Positions 1 through 9,273 are shown, counted from the stretch's first letter. The stretch: DNA of 64,000 nt from CAYFPO01 sp964345035 (GCA_964345035.1 CAYFPO010000008.1:1-64000); one strand, 5' to 3'. Made by a program: numbers and translations. The notes: generated by a model not told the origin, from the sequence alone.

Positions 1-301
1 CGGCTTTTACTTTGGCATTTCCATTCTCATATACATTTGATACTTTCCATTTCCATTTTAAAATTGATGATTCAGTTACATAAAAAGAATTCTTCCAAAC
101 TAATCCGGAAGCGGATCCATCTGTTATTGCTTTTTAATATGATCCATGGGGATTTCCCTTTTCAACTAAATATTGAGTATGTTTTTCAATCTTTTTAAAA
201 GCAAGTGGTTTCCATTGATCTAAATTTTCAAAATCATCACGAAAAGTATTTTGAGAAAATAGAATAGTACTATAGTAAAATAAAATAAGTAATACCTTCA
301 T
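1..301 (-). pseudogene. DUF3047-family secreted protein, 5' part, with in-frame stop
   Basis: Reading down from an ATG at 301 gives a signal peptide (MKVLLILFYYSTILFSQ) and then FRDDFENLDQWKP, typical of the start of DUF3047 proteins. Codon 56 is TAA (134-136), but the same frame continues with KAITDGSASGLVWK and LKWKWKVSNVYENGNAK, which are DUF3047 core motifs, and stays open to the window edge. The gene therefore carries a single nonsense codon with no frameshift. It starts 8 nt after the stop of the LCAT-like gene, so the two are probably co-transcribed. The function of DUF3047 is not known. A sequencing error or read-through cannot be excluded; the family call is by motif resemblance. Confidence 0.6.
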
Positions 302-309
302 TTTACACT

Positions 310-1674
310 CTATAATTGATCTATTATGAGTTTTTGAATTTCCAAATTTGAGGGCATATGACGATGTATAAAGCAGCCAATATTGACTGAATCTGCATGT
401 TGACTGGCTTTCAATTGTGATTCTATCAAAACAGTGTTATCTCCTTTAGCTGTGAAATAATATTTTTCAGAAATTCCTCTGCTTTTTACTCCACGTATAA
501 TTGGTTTTTCCCCTTCTCTTTCAATCCACTCTATTTTACTTAATGTTTCATGGCAATTTCCTGATACAACAATATATTGAGTATTTACTTTTTCCCATTC
601 CATTTTTGACAATGCTGTTTGGAAAATTTTCCCCCTAATAAGTGCTGATTGAATGAATTCCTTAAACTCAAACCATATTTGGTTAGATAGCTTTGCTCCC
701 TCTTCTGAAAATACCAAAGTACATTCCTGTTCAAACTGATTCCATTCTGCATCATTAAATATTCCCATTCCATATTTTACCCAATTTTCCACATCAAAAT
801 GATCGATAGTAATCGGCTGCCCATTTTCATCAACGAAAACGGTTGTAGTATCCAATGGAAGCAATTCATAAATTGAAGGCATGGTGAAAGTAGTCCATTG
901 TGAAGCATATACAAAGGGTCCTAAATATTCACCATCATGTAGAGATTTGTAAGCATAAGGAGACCCTCCGAATGGAACTCCCAGAAAAAATACTTTTTCA
1001 ACATTTTCTGCTCCCGAATAATCCGGTTCCGGGATGTCATTTGGATCAGATATGCCGCTAATAACATCTTTCTTTCCATACATTAAATAATAATTAGCTA
1101 CAATACCACCCAAGCTATGGGTAATCAAAGTTACTTTTTGTTTGGTGTTTGGGGATACTCTTTGAATTTCCTCAATTCTTTCCCCGAGAATTCTTGCTGT
1201 TTCCACCAAGTCACGACGCCAATCGTATCCAAACAAATACAGATTATCCCGGGCAGTACATTGATGGATATCACCTTTCTGTAATCCACATTGTGTAAAG
1301 CGTTGAATTAAACCTCGATAGGCTTCCACCGCAGCGATGCGATTAATCATTTCATATTTCGTCAGAATATTTGTGGGTACCAGCCGATCTCTATTTTCAT
1401 TTATGGGCGATTTGTCTGTAGGCAATTCCAACCCATCTATTTCCGGATGGATTAATGCTTCGTGAGGATCCACAGCTTTAAAATCGATAACCTTACCCCA
1501 AATCACATCTCCGGTTTTAGAGTCAACAAGTTGAGAACCCATCATTCCGGGAATGATAATAATCGGGTTTTCAGGATGGATAATTGGAAGATCACTGAAC
1601 CGAGTCAGCGGCCCAGCACAACTTAAAAGAAACAGCATTGTCCAGATTGATAGTATATGCAGTATACATTTCAT
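310..1674 (-). CDS. LCAT-family lipase/acyltransferase lipoprotein
   Basis: The 454-residue product has a hydrophobic leader ending in a lipobox (LLSC, Cys19), so it is probably a lipoprotein. It then has the lecithin:cholesterol acyltransferase fold: an oxyanion segment IIIIPGMMGSQL, the nucleophile elbow THSLGG (Ser near 187), a late acidic motif KGDNTVLIES (catalytic Asp) and a C-terminal HRHMPSN (catalytic His). All three triad residues are visible. Family members hydrolyse or transfer acyl chains of phospholipids; the substrate here is unknown. I chose the ATG at 1674, because the upstream extension to 1740 would put 22 extra residues before the signal peptide. It is followed at once by the DUF3047 gene. 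Confidence 0.8.
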   Translation of the reverse strand: MKCILHILSIWTMLFLLSCAGPLTRFSDLPIIHPENPIIIIPGMMGSQLVDSKTGDVIWGKVIDFKAVDPHEALIHPEIDGLELPTDKSPINENRDRLVPTNILTKYEMINRIAAVEAYRGLIQRFTQCGLQKGDIHQCTARDNLYLFGYDWRRDLVETARILGERIEEIQRVSPNTKQKVTLITHSLGGIVANYYLMYGKKDVISGISDPNDIPEPDYSGAENVEKVFFLGVPFGGSPYAYKSLHDGEYLGPFVYASQWTTFTMPSIYELLPLDTTTVFVDENGQPITIDHFDVENWVKYGMGIFNDAEWNQFEQECTLVFSEEGAKLSNQIWFEFKEFIQSALIRGKIFQTALSKMEWEKVNTQYIVVSGNCHETLSKIEWIEREGEKPIIRGVKSRGISEKYYFTAKGDNTVLIESQLKASQHADSVNIGCFIHRHMPSNLEIQKLIIDQL

Positions 1675-1756
1675 ACAATTTCTCAATATTTGAAAGATGG
1701 GGAAACTGGTGTACATGTTTCCCCATCTTATATGCTGCACCTCTTAAAAAGTTGCC

Positions 1757-2170
1757 TTATGAGTTGGCTTCATTAAGACTGTTGCCTTTAAATGCATATA
1801 GTAGCGAAACAGCAAGGATCAGAACTTGAAATTCCACCCCTTGCCCTGGCATGTCCGGTCCCATATTCACTGAATTCCAGCCATGTTGAGCATGTACCAT
1901 ACCTATAGCTCCCGCCATGACAACAGCAAAAAGTAATCCTGCAACTCGTGTAGCCCAATCCGGACCAAATCCTCCCCATAGGATCAGCAATGCTCCGGCC
2001 ACTTCCATGAGTGCTAACATATACACTGCAATGACGGGCATACCCATCATATCTGCCATGCCTTGAGCCATGCCGAATTTTGGAAATCCATGGTAAAGGA
2101 AAGTTATGGCCAATGATATTCTTGGCAGCCAATGTCCAAACCCGGAGAACTTATTTAATGTAGTATCCAT
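1757..2170 (-). CDS. DoxX-family membrane protein
   Basis: This 137-residue protein has four hydrophobic segments. Its N-terminal LPRISLAITFLYHGFPKFG matches the DoxX family signature (RxxLaxxFlxhGxxKl), and it keeps the internal EVAGALLILWGG segment. DoxX proteins are small inner-membrane proteins linked to quinone or thiol redox balance, and the exact reaction is not settled. The start is secured by a strong ribosome-binding site, AAAGGAGGT, 5 nt before the ATG. The next gene on this strand, the lipase, starts 82 nt downstream, so the gene may be a single unit or lead that pair. Confidence 0.8.
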   Translation of the reverse strand: MDTTLNKFSGFGHWLPRISLAITFLYHGFPKFGMAQGMADMMGMPVIAVYMLALMEVAGALLILWGGFGPDWATRVAGLLFAVVMAGAIGMVHAQHGWNSVNMGPDMPGQGVEFQVLILAVSLLYAFKGNSLNEANS

Positions 2171-2232
2171 GATACCTCCTTTTGTTTATTGTTGAGTAAG
2201 AAGATTGAAAAAGTTATCCATAGCAATTTCTT

Positions 2233-2328
2233 TTACTTTTTCCTGTCTTCCAGTTTATAGGGATCAATTTCGTTAGCATTAATGCTGAATTGAACTCCCA
2301 ATGTTTTTTCCATATTGAATCTTTTCAT
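2233..2328 (-). CDS. possible 31-residue peptide
   Basis: The 303-nt gap between DoxX and the glycosyltransferase holds one small frame: ATG at 2328, stop at 2233, product MKRFNMEKTLGVQFSINANE followed by IDPYKLEDRKK. A GGAG ribosome-binding site lies 8 nt before the ATG. It has no membrane segment and ends in a charged tail. I recognise no family. The rest of the gap (2329-2473) is AT-rich with no visible gene, tRNA or terminator. Support is only the ribosome-binding site and the sensible composition, so it may be chance. Confidence 0.3.
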   Translation of the reverse strand: MKRFNMEKTLGVQFSINANEIDPYKLEDRKK

Positions 2329-2473
2329 TTGCTATTCTCCAAAAACCCTGCCTTGTTGGTTTCATATTTTTTCAGGGCATTGAGAATTTATTATTTTAAA
2401 TTTATACAATTTCCCAATCATATACAGAATTTTTACACAAGAATATAAAAATAAATTTCCACTTATATACAGA

Positions 2474-3553
2474 TTATTTTTTCATTTTTAAAGATATGAA
2501 TGTCTGCCTTTTTAAAATAAAATAACTCCAGACGATACTTCCAGGATAGAATAAATTTATCAAATCTCTGTCTTTTAATTTTCGTATATGTCTAGTTACT
2601 CTTATTCGTTTTATGATAATATGAGGATGGAAAATCAGCCATACCAAACTTTTCATAATTGCATTGAAATGACTGAATCTTCCTGTAATAAGTTCATTAA
2701 CTCCGGATAATATTTCCAGAAACAATCTTGGTAAGAACAAATATGCTGCCAATGGAATGGAATAATTGGTCAACAATAACAGAAAGCTGTTACGGTGATT
2801 CAAATAGGTTTTTTGTGGGGATTGATATTTCAGTGTTTTACCGCCCATGTGATAGACAACAGAATTTGGTACAGACATCACTGAATACCCCATTAAATGA
2901 CATTTCCAGTGATAATCAATTTCTTCCATATGAGCAAATAAGTCATCATCAAATCTACACGCATCAAAGAATATGGATTTTCTGGTCATAAATGCAGTAC
3001 CGGATGCCCAGAAGATATTCTTGGGAGTATCATACTGCCCAGTATCTTCTTCCACTGTATTAAAAATCCTTCCCTGTGCAAAGGGAAATCCGAAAATATC
3101 CATTTCACCACCACATCCGCCGGCATAATCAAATTTCTCCCGCTCATAATAATTTTTTATTTTCGGTTGGACAGAGGAAATTTTTTCATTTGACTGCAGT
3201 TTCTCCACCAACGGTTCAATCCAATCCGATTCCTGGATAGTATCATTGTTCAAAAAAATAATATATTCCCCAAATGCAAAAGATGAACCTGCATTACAAC
3301 CGCCGGCATAACCGAGATTTTTAACACATTCCACCAATTTTACATCGGGATATTTTTTTTGAATTACGGATACAGATTCATCAGTGGATGCATTATCCAC
3401 AACAATGATTTCAAGATTCTTCCAGGTGGATTTTTTAAGTGAATCCAGGCACTCGGTGAGAATTTTTATACCATTCCAGTGTGGTATGATGACTGAAACG
3501 AGGGGAGTTTCTGTAGTGTCCTCTACGATAACTCTTCCAGCAGCCCCAACCAT
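2474..3553 (-). CDS. GT2-family glycosyltransferase
   Basis: The 359-residue product has a GT-A catalytic domain at the N terminus: VSVIIPHWNG, the nucleotide-binding DNASTDES, NLGYAGGCN and the metal-binding FLNNDT. These are typical of WbbL/rhamnosyltransferase-type GT2 enzymes that add sugars to cell-surface glycans. MEEIDYHWKC matches the acceptor/base ED-type motif of this group. The C terminus has a hydrophobic stretch (IPLAAYLFLPRLFLEIL) that probably holds it to the inner membrane. The only in-frame ATG (3553) overlaps the end of the DUF2723 gene by 31 nt, which suggests translational coupling. The donor and acceptor sugars are unknown. Confidence 0.85.
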   Translation of the reverse strand: MVGAAGRVIVEDTTETPLVSVIIPHWNGIKILTECLDSLKKSTWKNLEIIVVDNASTDESVSVIQKKYPDVKLVECVKNLGYAGGCNAGSSFAFGEYIIFLNNDTIQESDWIEPLVEKLQSNEKISSVQPKIKNYYEREKFDYAGGCGGEMDIFGFPFAQGRIFNTVEEDTGQYDTPKNIFWASGTAFMTRKSIFFDACRFDDDLFAHMEEIDYHWKCHLMGYSVMSVPNSVVYHMGGKTLKYQSPQKTYLNHRNSFLLLLTNYSIPLAAYLFLPRLFLEILSGVNELITGRFSHFNAIMKSLVWLIFHPHIIIKRIRVTRHIRKLKDRDLINLFYPGSIVWSYFILKRQTFISLKMKK

Positions 3554-6258
3554 TGCAATGCCTGAGGATGGTCAGGATGGAGCATCAACCATTCATTAAG
3601 AAGATCAATTGCCTCCTCCTTCCGGTCTGATTGTGAGTATGCCTGAACCAGTGCCATTATTACCTCAAATTCTTCGGGATATTGAGTTTTCAGTTCCAAA
3701 TATACTGAGATTGCTTTGTCAAAATCTTTGAGCTCCTGAGAATATAATTGTCCGATATAGAATAGATTTTCAATGGTTATATCTTTGGAGTCTCTTAGCT
3801 TTTCCAGACGATCAGCAAATTCATCAAGTGCTCCTGCTTCTTTATAAAGTCTTGCGATCTGCAGTTCCAGATCTATATTCCTCATTGGAAGAATATCCTG
3901 TGGAAAATAATTGTCCATTTGGTTTAACAATGCCAACGTCCTTTCCTGTCTATCAGGTCTGGAGGAATACACATTATCAATTGCCAATTGCAAAAATGCT
4001 GACCGGTAATTCTGTATCAACCTGTGAATGTTGTCATTAAAGAAAACTTTGGAATTATTCAAATTGGTATATCTATAAACTCCGGTCTTATTTTCCATAT
4101 AATTTACATAATCATCAGCAGTTCTGATGGTATCCTGAAGATCAGAAGTTTCAGTAATGTTCTGTATCATTCTGTTATAATTCAGTTGACTGGATTTTTC
4201 CGGTTTAAGACGGAAAACCAAACCCTCCATCTGAAGATAATCTTCAAGTCCAATCCTGTTTTCCGGTGAAACAGTGACTGCAAAATAAATGGGCGTTTTC
4301 CAGTTGATATCTGCTATCAATCTGATGATCATAATATCCTGAACTCTGAGAAATCTTCCTCCATAAGTGGGTTTGAGATCCCATTTCAATTCCGGGCTGT
4401 TCTTGTTTGGACCGGGCAGTGTAAATTCTTTTTTCTGCCAGGGGGATGGGGTAATTCTTTTAATGTCTAAATCGGACATTTTTATGGGCAGCTTTGGTTC
4501 ATCATTTTTTAACTGTTCAATATACCATGGGGTATTCAATAAACTTAAATTTACCACCCGTACATCTTTCCGTACACCTTCTACTTCCTGAATATACCAG
4601 AGTGGGAAGGTATCATTATCACCATTAGTAAAAATTATCCCATTCGGTTCACAGGAATTCAGCATATTGTAGGCATAATCCCAGGCTACATAATTTCCGC
4701 TGCGGTTATGATCCACATAATTTGCTTTGAGCATCACCACGGGCATTACAATGAATAGTCCGAGTGCAATTCCGGAAGTTGCATATTTTCCAAAATTAGT
4801 GTTTTTGAAATATCCTGCTGCCCGTTCCAGTAATCCTGCGGCACCAATACCTATCCAGATGGAAAACGCAAAGAAACTGCCCACATAAGAATAATCCCGT
4901 TCCCGGGGTTGTGGATCATATTGGTTCAGATACAGGATTATCATAACGCCCGTTGCTGCAAATAATGCCAACACAGCCAAACCCCGCTTCCAATCACGGA
5001 CAAAATGATGTGCCATTCCGCCCAATCCTATGAGAAATGCCAATGGAAGTCCAAACCGTTTCCAGTCAACTCCATCCAGAGTTTTTATGATCGACCCATT
5101 TTTTGAAATGAGATTCCAGGATTTATTTTCAGCATTTTCCCGGCCAATGAACTGCCAGGCAAAATACCGTAGATACATTTCCTTAAACTGATAATTCCAT
5201 ACAAAATCCCGTACCTCTGCCGGTTTTGGATTCCCTTTATTGGTTGTCCAACGTCCGGCATAGGAAGAATTCAGTAGGCTCTGTTTTCTGTCCCGAATAG
5301 ACCAGTCACCGTATTGCTCCCGGTTCAGATATGACACTGCACCCTGAATGGTATCCGGATTGTTTTCATTAATGCTGGGGTGTTGATTCGCTCTGATAAA
5401 AATAGTAGTATAGGAAGTGTACCCCACAAAAATTAATACAATACAAGTGAGAACGGTAGTTAACCGGGCATTTTTGGTATTAATAAAATATATCAAAAGC
5501 CCCACAATGGATATGACAATAAACAAGGGTGCCTGAATACCAAAATTATCCGCCAGATTTGGAAGACCTTTAATAATTCCCTGATAAATGAAAACATATA
5601 TACCAACGGAAATTAGCCCTGTCAACAAAAAGGTGGAGACTTTGAATTCATATTTTCTATAATATACAATGAGAGCTATAAACGGCAGCGCCAACAGATT
5701 CAACAGGTGAATACCGGATGCTAACCCCAACATATATGAGATCAAAAGTATGTAGCGAATATTCCCTGGTTCACCGATATGTCTGCTCCACTTCATGATC
5801 ATCCAGACAACGATTGCTGTGAAGAATGTGGACATTGCATAAACCTCTGCTTCCACAGCGTTAAACCAGTGAGAATCTGTGACTGCGAATGTGCAAGCTC
5901 CAATGAATGCACCACCATAAGCTATGACAGCATCATTTACAGACTTCACTTTCCCGCGCCATTCTTCCACGAGTTGAACAATTATGAGATACAGGAACAT
6001 CACTGCAAAAGCACTTACCAGAGGTGATATCAAATTTACCCGTGCACCTACATCCTCAAAAAAGGGCAGTTGAGAAAAGACATTCCCCAACAGCAGAAAT
6101 AACGGACTCCCCGGAGGATGGGGAACTCCCATAGTTACTGAGGTTGCGATGAACTCCCCGCAATCCCAGAATGATGTAGTGGGTGCCATTGTCAGCAGGT
6201 AAATGACAAATGACGCCAGGAAGGTGACCCCAGCCAGTAGCCGATTAATCTGCGGCAT
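3523..6258 (-). CDS. DUF2723 (TMEM260-like) multi-pass membrane protein with C-terminal TPRs
   Basis: The 911-residue product begins with a membrane segment followed by SFWDCGEFIATS and GVPHPPGSPLF (residues 29-54), the hallmark of DUF2723. The bacterial family is related to human TMEM260, a protein O-mannosyltransferase with a GT-C fold. About a dozen hydrophobic helices are followed by a soluble half, ending in TPR-like repeats (PEEFEVIMALVQAYSQSDRK, then HPDHPQALQWLG). I chose the ATG at 6258 (MPQINRLLAG), because the longer frame runs through the DUF1844 gene. This start overlaps the DUF1844 stop by 14 nt. With the overlapping GT2 gene it forms a likely surface-glycosylation unit; the polyprenyl-linked donor role is inference. 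Confidence 0.85.
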   Translation of the reverse strand: MPQINRLLAGVTFLASFVIYLLTMAPTTSFWDCGEFIATSVTMGVPHPPGSPLFLLLGNVFSQLPFFEDVGARVNLISPLVSAFAVMFLYLIIVQLVEEWRGKVKSVNDAVIAYGGAFIGACTFAVTDSHWFNAVEAEVYAMSTFFTAIVVWMIMKWSRHIGEPGNIRYILLISYMLGLASGIHLLNLLALPFIALIVYYRKYEFKVSTFLLTGLISVGIYVFIYQGIIKGLPNLADNFGIQAPLFIVISIVGLLIYFINTKNARLTTVLTCIVLIFVGYTSYTTIFIRANQHPSINENNPDTIQGAVSYLNREQYGDWSIRDRKQSLLNSSYAGRWTTNKGNPKPAEVRDFVWNYQFKEMYLRYFAWQFIGRENAENKSWNLISKNGSIIKTLDGVDWKRFGLPLAFLIGLGGMAHHFVRDWKRGLAVLALFAATGVMIILYLNQYDPQPRERDYSYVGSFFAFSIWIGIGAAGLLERAAGYFKNTNFGKYATSGIALGLFIVMPVVMLKANYVDHNRSGNYVAWDYAYNMLNSCEPNGIIFTNGDNDTFPLWYIQEVEGVRKDVRVVNLSLLNTPWYIEQLKNDEPKLPIKMSDLDIKRITPSPWQKKEFTLPGPNKNSPELKWDLKPTYGGRFLRVQDIMIIRLIADINWKTPIYFAVTVSPENRIGLEDYLQMEGLVFRLKPEKSSQLNYNRMIQNITETSDLQDTIRTADDYVNYMENKTGVYRYTNLNNSKVFFNDNIHRLIQNYRSAFLQLAIDNVYSSRPDRQERTLALLNQMDNYFPQDILPMRNIDLELQIARLYKEAGALDEFADRLEKLRDSKDITIENLFYIGQLYSQELKDFDKAISVYLELKTQYPEEFEVIMALVQAYSQSDRKEEAIDLLNEWLMLHPDHPQALQWLGLLEELS

Positions 6259-6628
6259 CTGGTTCCTTTTCAGTTTCTTCTTTGGTATCTGCTTCTTTTG
6301 GTGGAGTATCATCTGCAGATTCATCCACATCAGATTTTTCGCCGGTGTCTTCTTCCGGTTTTTTTCTTGATTCAGCCACAAAATTCATTCTCAGGTCTGC
6401 CAGGGTTTTCTCAAGAAGATTGGCTTCTTCTTCGGACAAATTCCCGTTGGTTTTCTCTTTCAGCATTGACAACATGTCAATACTCATAGAGGCACCATCC
6501 AAATTGCGTTCTATCTTGTCTGTTGACGGGTCCTTTATCTTCCCCAATTGAATCCAAGCCTGTGTTCCTATGGAGGTTACTAAACTGATGAACATAAACG
6601 AATTCTGATCAATATTATTTTCTGTCAT
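6245..6628 (-). CDS. DUF1844 protein
   Basis: The 127-residue product has an N-terminal DUF1844 segment (FMFISLVTSIGTQAWIQLGK, then NLDGASMSIDMLSMLKEKT and LADLRMNFV). It then has a disordered, strongly acidic tail made mostly of E, D, K and T. DUF1844 proteins are small helical proteins of unknown role, widespread in the FCB group and Planctomycetes. The start has the ribosome-binding site AAGGAAACC directly upstream. It is the first gene of a unit with DUF2723 and GT2, and its stop overlaps the DUF2723 start. Confidence 0.8.
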   Translation of the reverse strand: MTENNIDQNSFMFISLVTSIGTQAWIQLGKIKDPSTDKIERNLDGASMSIDMLSMLKEKTNGNLSEEEANLLEKTLADLRMNFVAESRKKPEEDTGEKSDVDESADDTPPKEADTKEETEKEPDAAD

Positions 6629-6778
6629 TGGTTTCCTTGATGATTTTTGTTGAAAATTAGACCTGAAATTTACAGGAATTTATTCTATAAAATTACAGGG
6701 AAAACAAAATGCTTTTATTGAATTAATCCGGAAGGAGAAAGAGAATGACAGTATTTGATTGATTAAATTGGTTTAACT

Positions 6779-7014
6779 TCATTTCAAGATCGTCACTTTC
6801 TGGGTTTTGGAAAAGTCACCAGCCTGCCCACCCAAATTATTGGTTTCTGGTTGGCAGGCCTGCATTTGAATTATGTATTCTCCAAGAGAATAAATACTGG
6901 ATGGACAATATCCAGTATATCTACCACACCATCCTGATTCAGATCACCCAGAAGGTCTCTGTCCTGTGAAAACAGGAAGAAAAACAAAGACAGTATTGTG
7001 AGAAAGGGATTCAT
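6779..7014 (-). pseudogene. remnant of a secreted dockerin / T9SS sorting-domain protein
   Basis: From an ATG at 7014 a 47-residue frame reads signal peptide (MNPFLTILSLFFFLFSQ), then GDLNQDGVVDILDIV, a type I dockerin calcium-binding loop, and stops at 6871. A second frame overlapping its end reads SLGEYIIQMQA and, after a 12-codon insertion, GDFSKTQKVTILK with a stop at 6779. That is the classic tail of a T9SS type A C-terminal sorting domain. The two ends are out of frame and the body of the protein is missing, so this is a deleted gene. The 47-residue frame could still be translated. Nothing else is visible in 6629-6778 or 7015-7149. Confidence 0.6.
6821..6856. repeat. 36-nt palindromic insertion inside the T9SS tail
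   Basis: The segment splits the sorting-domain motif between MQA and GDFSKTQ and adds exactly 12 codons. On the plus strand it starts AGCCTGCCCACCC and ends near GGTTGGCAGGC, giving an 11-bp stem (GCCTGCCcACC with GGTtGGCAGGC, one mismatch) around a 16-nt loop. Its first 11 bases after AG match the element at 56139 at 10 of 11 positions. Confidence 0.6.
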
Positions 7015-7149
7015 AACAAAATTTACACCCTTTTTTCCCTATAAAACACTGAAGAATATGAATTGGAATTTCTGATACAGTGTAATAAAACCCTTTAAGC
7101 TGTAAAACTTGCACGATAAGGTGTAAAAAATTGCAGTTCAGTGTGTATT

Positions 7150-9252
7150 TTAACTGATATTCACAAATTCCAGCATATCACTGTAATCTTTAATAAACTG
7201 TTCCCGTATTTTATGGTGTTCTTTCTGTTGGAGATGTGGGTCTTTAGTTATCAATGAAAATGCTGCCTGCCGGGCATTCCGTATGATGGGACCATCGGTG
7301 AGTATATTCCCAATTTTCATTTTCATATAGCCATGCTGGCGTTTACCAAAAAATTCTCCCGGTCCCCGAAGTTTCAGATCTTCATCTGAAATTTTGAATC
7401 CATCATTGGTTTCTGAAATCACTTTCAATCGGTGTTCAGATTCGGGAGTTGATTTTCTCTCTACCAATATACAATAACTTTTTTCCGTTCCCCGTCCGGT
7501 TCTCCCCCGCAATTGATGAAGTTGTGAGAGTCCAAATCTCTCAGCATTTTCAATCACCATCACTGTAGCATTGGGGACATCAATTCCTACTTCAATAACG
7601 GTTGTAGATACCAAAACCTGAATATCATTGTTGGCAAAGGATTCCATCACTGTGTTCCGCTCATCCACTTTCATCCTGCCGTCAATATATCCCAGTGAAT
7701 ATTCCGGGAAAATTGTATTTTTCAGCATTTCATATCCGGATTTTGCCGCTTTAATATCAACATTTTCACTGTCTTCAATTACCGGATACACTATAAAACA
7801 CTGCTGTCCCCTGTTTACCAAATCTTTTATGAATCCATAAACCTTTTCTATTTTTTGTGGTGAAACAATCCTTGTAGTAATTTCCCTGCGGTTTTTGGGT
7901 AACTCATCAATGATGGATACATCCAAATCACCGTGATAAGTGATGGCAAGTGTCCGGGGTATTGGTGTGGCGGTCATTGCCAGGATTTCCGGAGTATATC
8001 CTTTTTCAATAAGTTTTTTTCTCTGCTCCACTCCAAACCGATGCTGTTCATCTACAATGATCAGTCCCAGATCTTTGAAAACGACATTCTCCTGAATGAG
8101 TGCATGGGTACCGACAATTAGCTGTAGTTTTCCCGATTCTAGATTTTCTAAAATTACCTGTTTTTCATTTTTTTCAATACTTCCTGTGAGCAGACTACAT
8201 GATATTTCTACCAGTTCACAATATTTTTTAAAACTTCGGTAGTGCTGCTCCGCTAAAATTTCTGTTGGAGCAAGCACTGCAACTTGAGCACCATGCCCTA
8301 CCACAATGGATGCAATGAGCATGGCAACAACAGTCTTCCCTGAACCAACATCACCCTGCAGCAAACGATTCATCTGCCGGTCTGAAATTAAATCGCTCCG
8401 AATTTCCCTAAGCACACGGATCTGGGCGTTCGTCAATTCAAATGGTAATTTTTCATACATCCGTTTTACAAAGGGACCTTTTTCATCAAAGATTCTTCCT
8501 GTTGTAGATTCAGACTGATTCCGCCGCAGTGCCATTAATAACTGTAGAAAGAAATGTTCGTCAAATTTTAACCGGTACCGAGCGGATTCCACTGCCTTCA
8601 TATCTTCCGGTTGGTGGATACAGCTTAAAGCTCTGTCCTTTGGAATTAATCCATACTCCCTGGTAAATTTCTCCGGGAAAATATCAGGGATTTCAGTATC
8701 CAGTTTTTCAAGAGCAGTCCAAATTATTTTTCTGAATCCACGGCTTTCCAATCCCACAGATTTTAATTCTGAAGTCCCGGGATATACAGGTATTATCTGA
8801 CCGGTATTAATGGGGTCCTGCTTTTTATCTAAAATATCAAATTCCGGATGAGTGATTTTAAATCCATTGTAAAAATCCACTTTTCCGTATGCAGCAACCA
8901 GGTCACCTACAGTAAATTTTTCAACTATCCAACTCAACGCATGAAACCAGATCAATTGGATAGTGCCTCTGCCATCTTCGAGATTTACCTGGTAATAATT
9001 CCGTTTTCTGGTTTTCCGCAGACCGCAGGATTGTACATTACCAACCACCAATGCTTCTTCTCCTACCTTCACATGGTTCATTTGAATGACTCTTGAGCGG
9101 TCAATATATCTTCTGGGGAAATAATGGAGTAAATCACCGATTGTTGTTATGCCATGTTCAATCAACACTTTACCGCGGCGGGGTCCTACACCTTTTAAAT
9201 AGGTTATTTCAGTATTACAATTTAGATTATAATATGCAGTCTCAGAATTCAC
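7150..9252 (-). CDS. recG: ATP-dependent DNA helicase RecG
   Basis: The 700-residue product has the full RecG layout. The wedge domain has a helix-hairpin-helix-like start (YLKGVGPRRGKVL) and an OB fold. The helicase core has Walker A GDVGSGKT near 300, the DEQH box DEQHRFG near 402, and TATPIPRT. The second RecA domain ends in QLHQLRGRTGRG, followed by the RecG tail (LKLRGPGEFFGKRQHG). RecG remodels stalled forks and branches Holliday junctions. Translation must start at the GTG at 9252, since a stop lies just upstream in frame and no ATG is near. It begins 21 nt after the valS stop, so the two are co-transcribed. Confidence 0.97.
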   Translation of the reverse strand: MNSETAYYNLNCNTEITYLKGVGPRRGKVLIEHGITTIGDLLHYFPRRYIDRSRVIQMNHVKVGEEALVVGNVQSCGLRKTRKRNYYQVNLEDGRGTIQLIWFHALSWIVEKFTVGDLVAAYGKVDFYNGFKITHPEFDILDKKQDPINTGQIIPVYPGTSELKSVGLESRGFRKIIWTALEKLDTEIPDIFPEKFTREYGLIPKDRALSCIHQPEDMKAVESARYRLKFDEHFFLQLLMALRRNQSESTTGRIFDEKGPFVKRMYEKLPFELTNAQIRVLREIRSDLISDRQMNRLLQGDVGSGKTVVAMLIASIVVGHGAQVAVLAPTEILAEQHYRSFKKYCELVEISCSLLTGSIEKNEKQVILENLESGKLQLIVGTHALIQENVVFKDLGLIIVDEQHRFGVEQRKKLIEKGYTPEILAMTATPIPRTLAITYHGDLDVSIIDELPKNRREITTRIVSPQKIEKVYGFIKDLVNRGQQCFIVYPVIEDSENVDIKAAKSGYEMLKNTIFPEYSLGYIDGRMKVDERNTVMESFANNDIQVLVSTTVIEVGIDVPNATVMVIENAERFGLSQLHQLRGRTGRGTEKSYCILVERKSTPESEHRLKVISETNDGFKISDEDLKLRGPGEFFGKRQHGYMKMKIGNILTDGPIIRNARQAAFSLITKDPHLQQKEHHKIREQFIKDYSDMLEFVNIS

Positions 9253-9273
9253 TGCTATCGATTTAGATCTGTT

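Noticed and set aside
6753..6771. Five-codon frame after GGAAGGAG
   Set aside because: Length is at chance level and nothing around it supports a leader peptide.
7262..7282. CCTGCCGGGC in recG, similar to the palindromic element
   Set aside because: It encodes RNARQAAFS, a normal conserved part of RecG, with no inserted residues.
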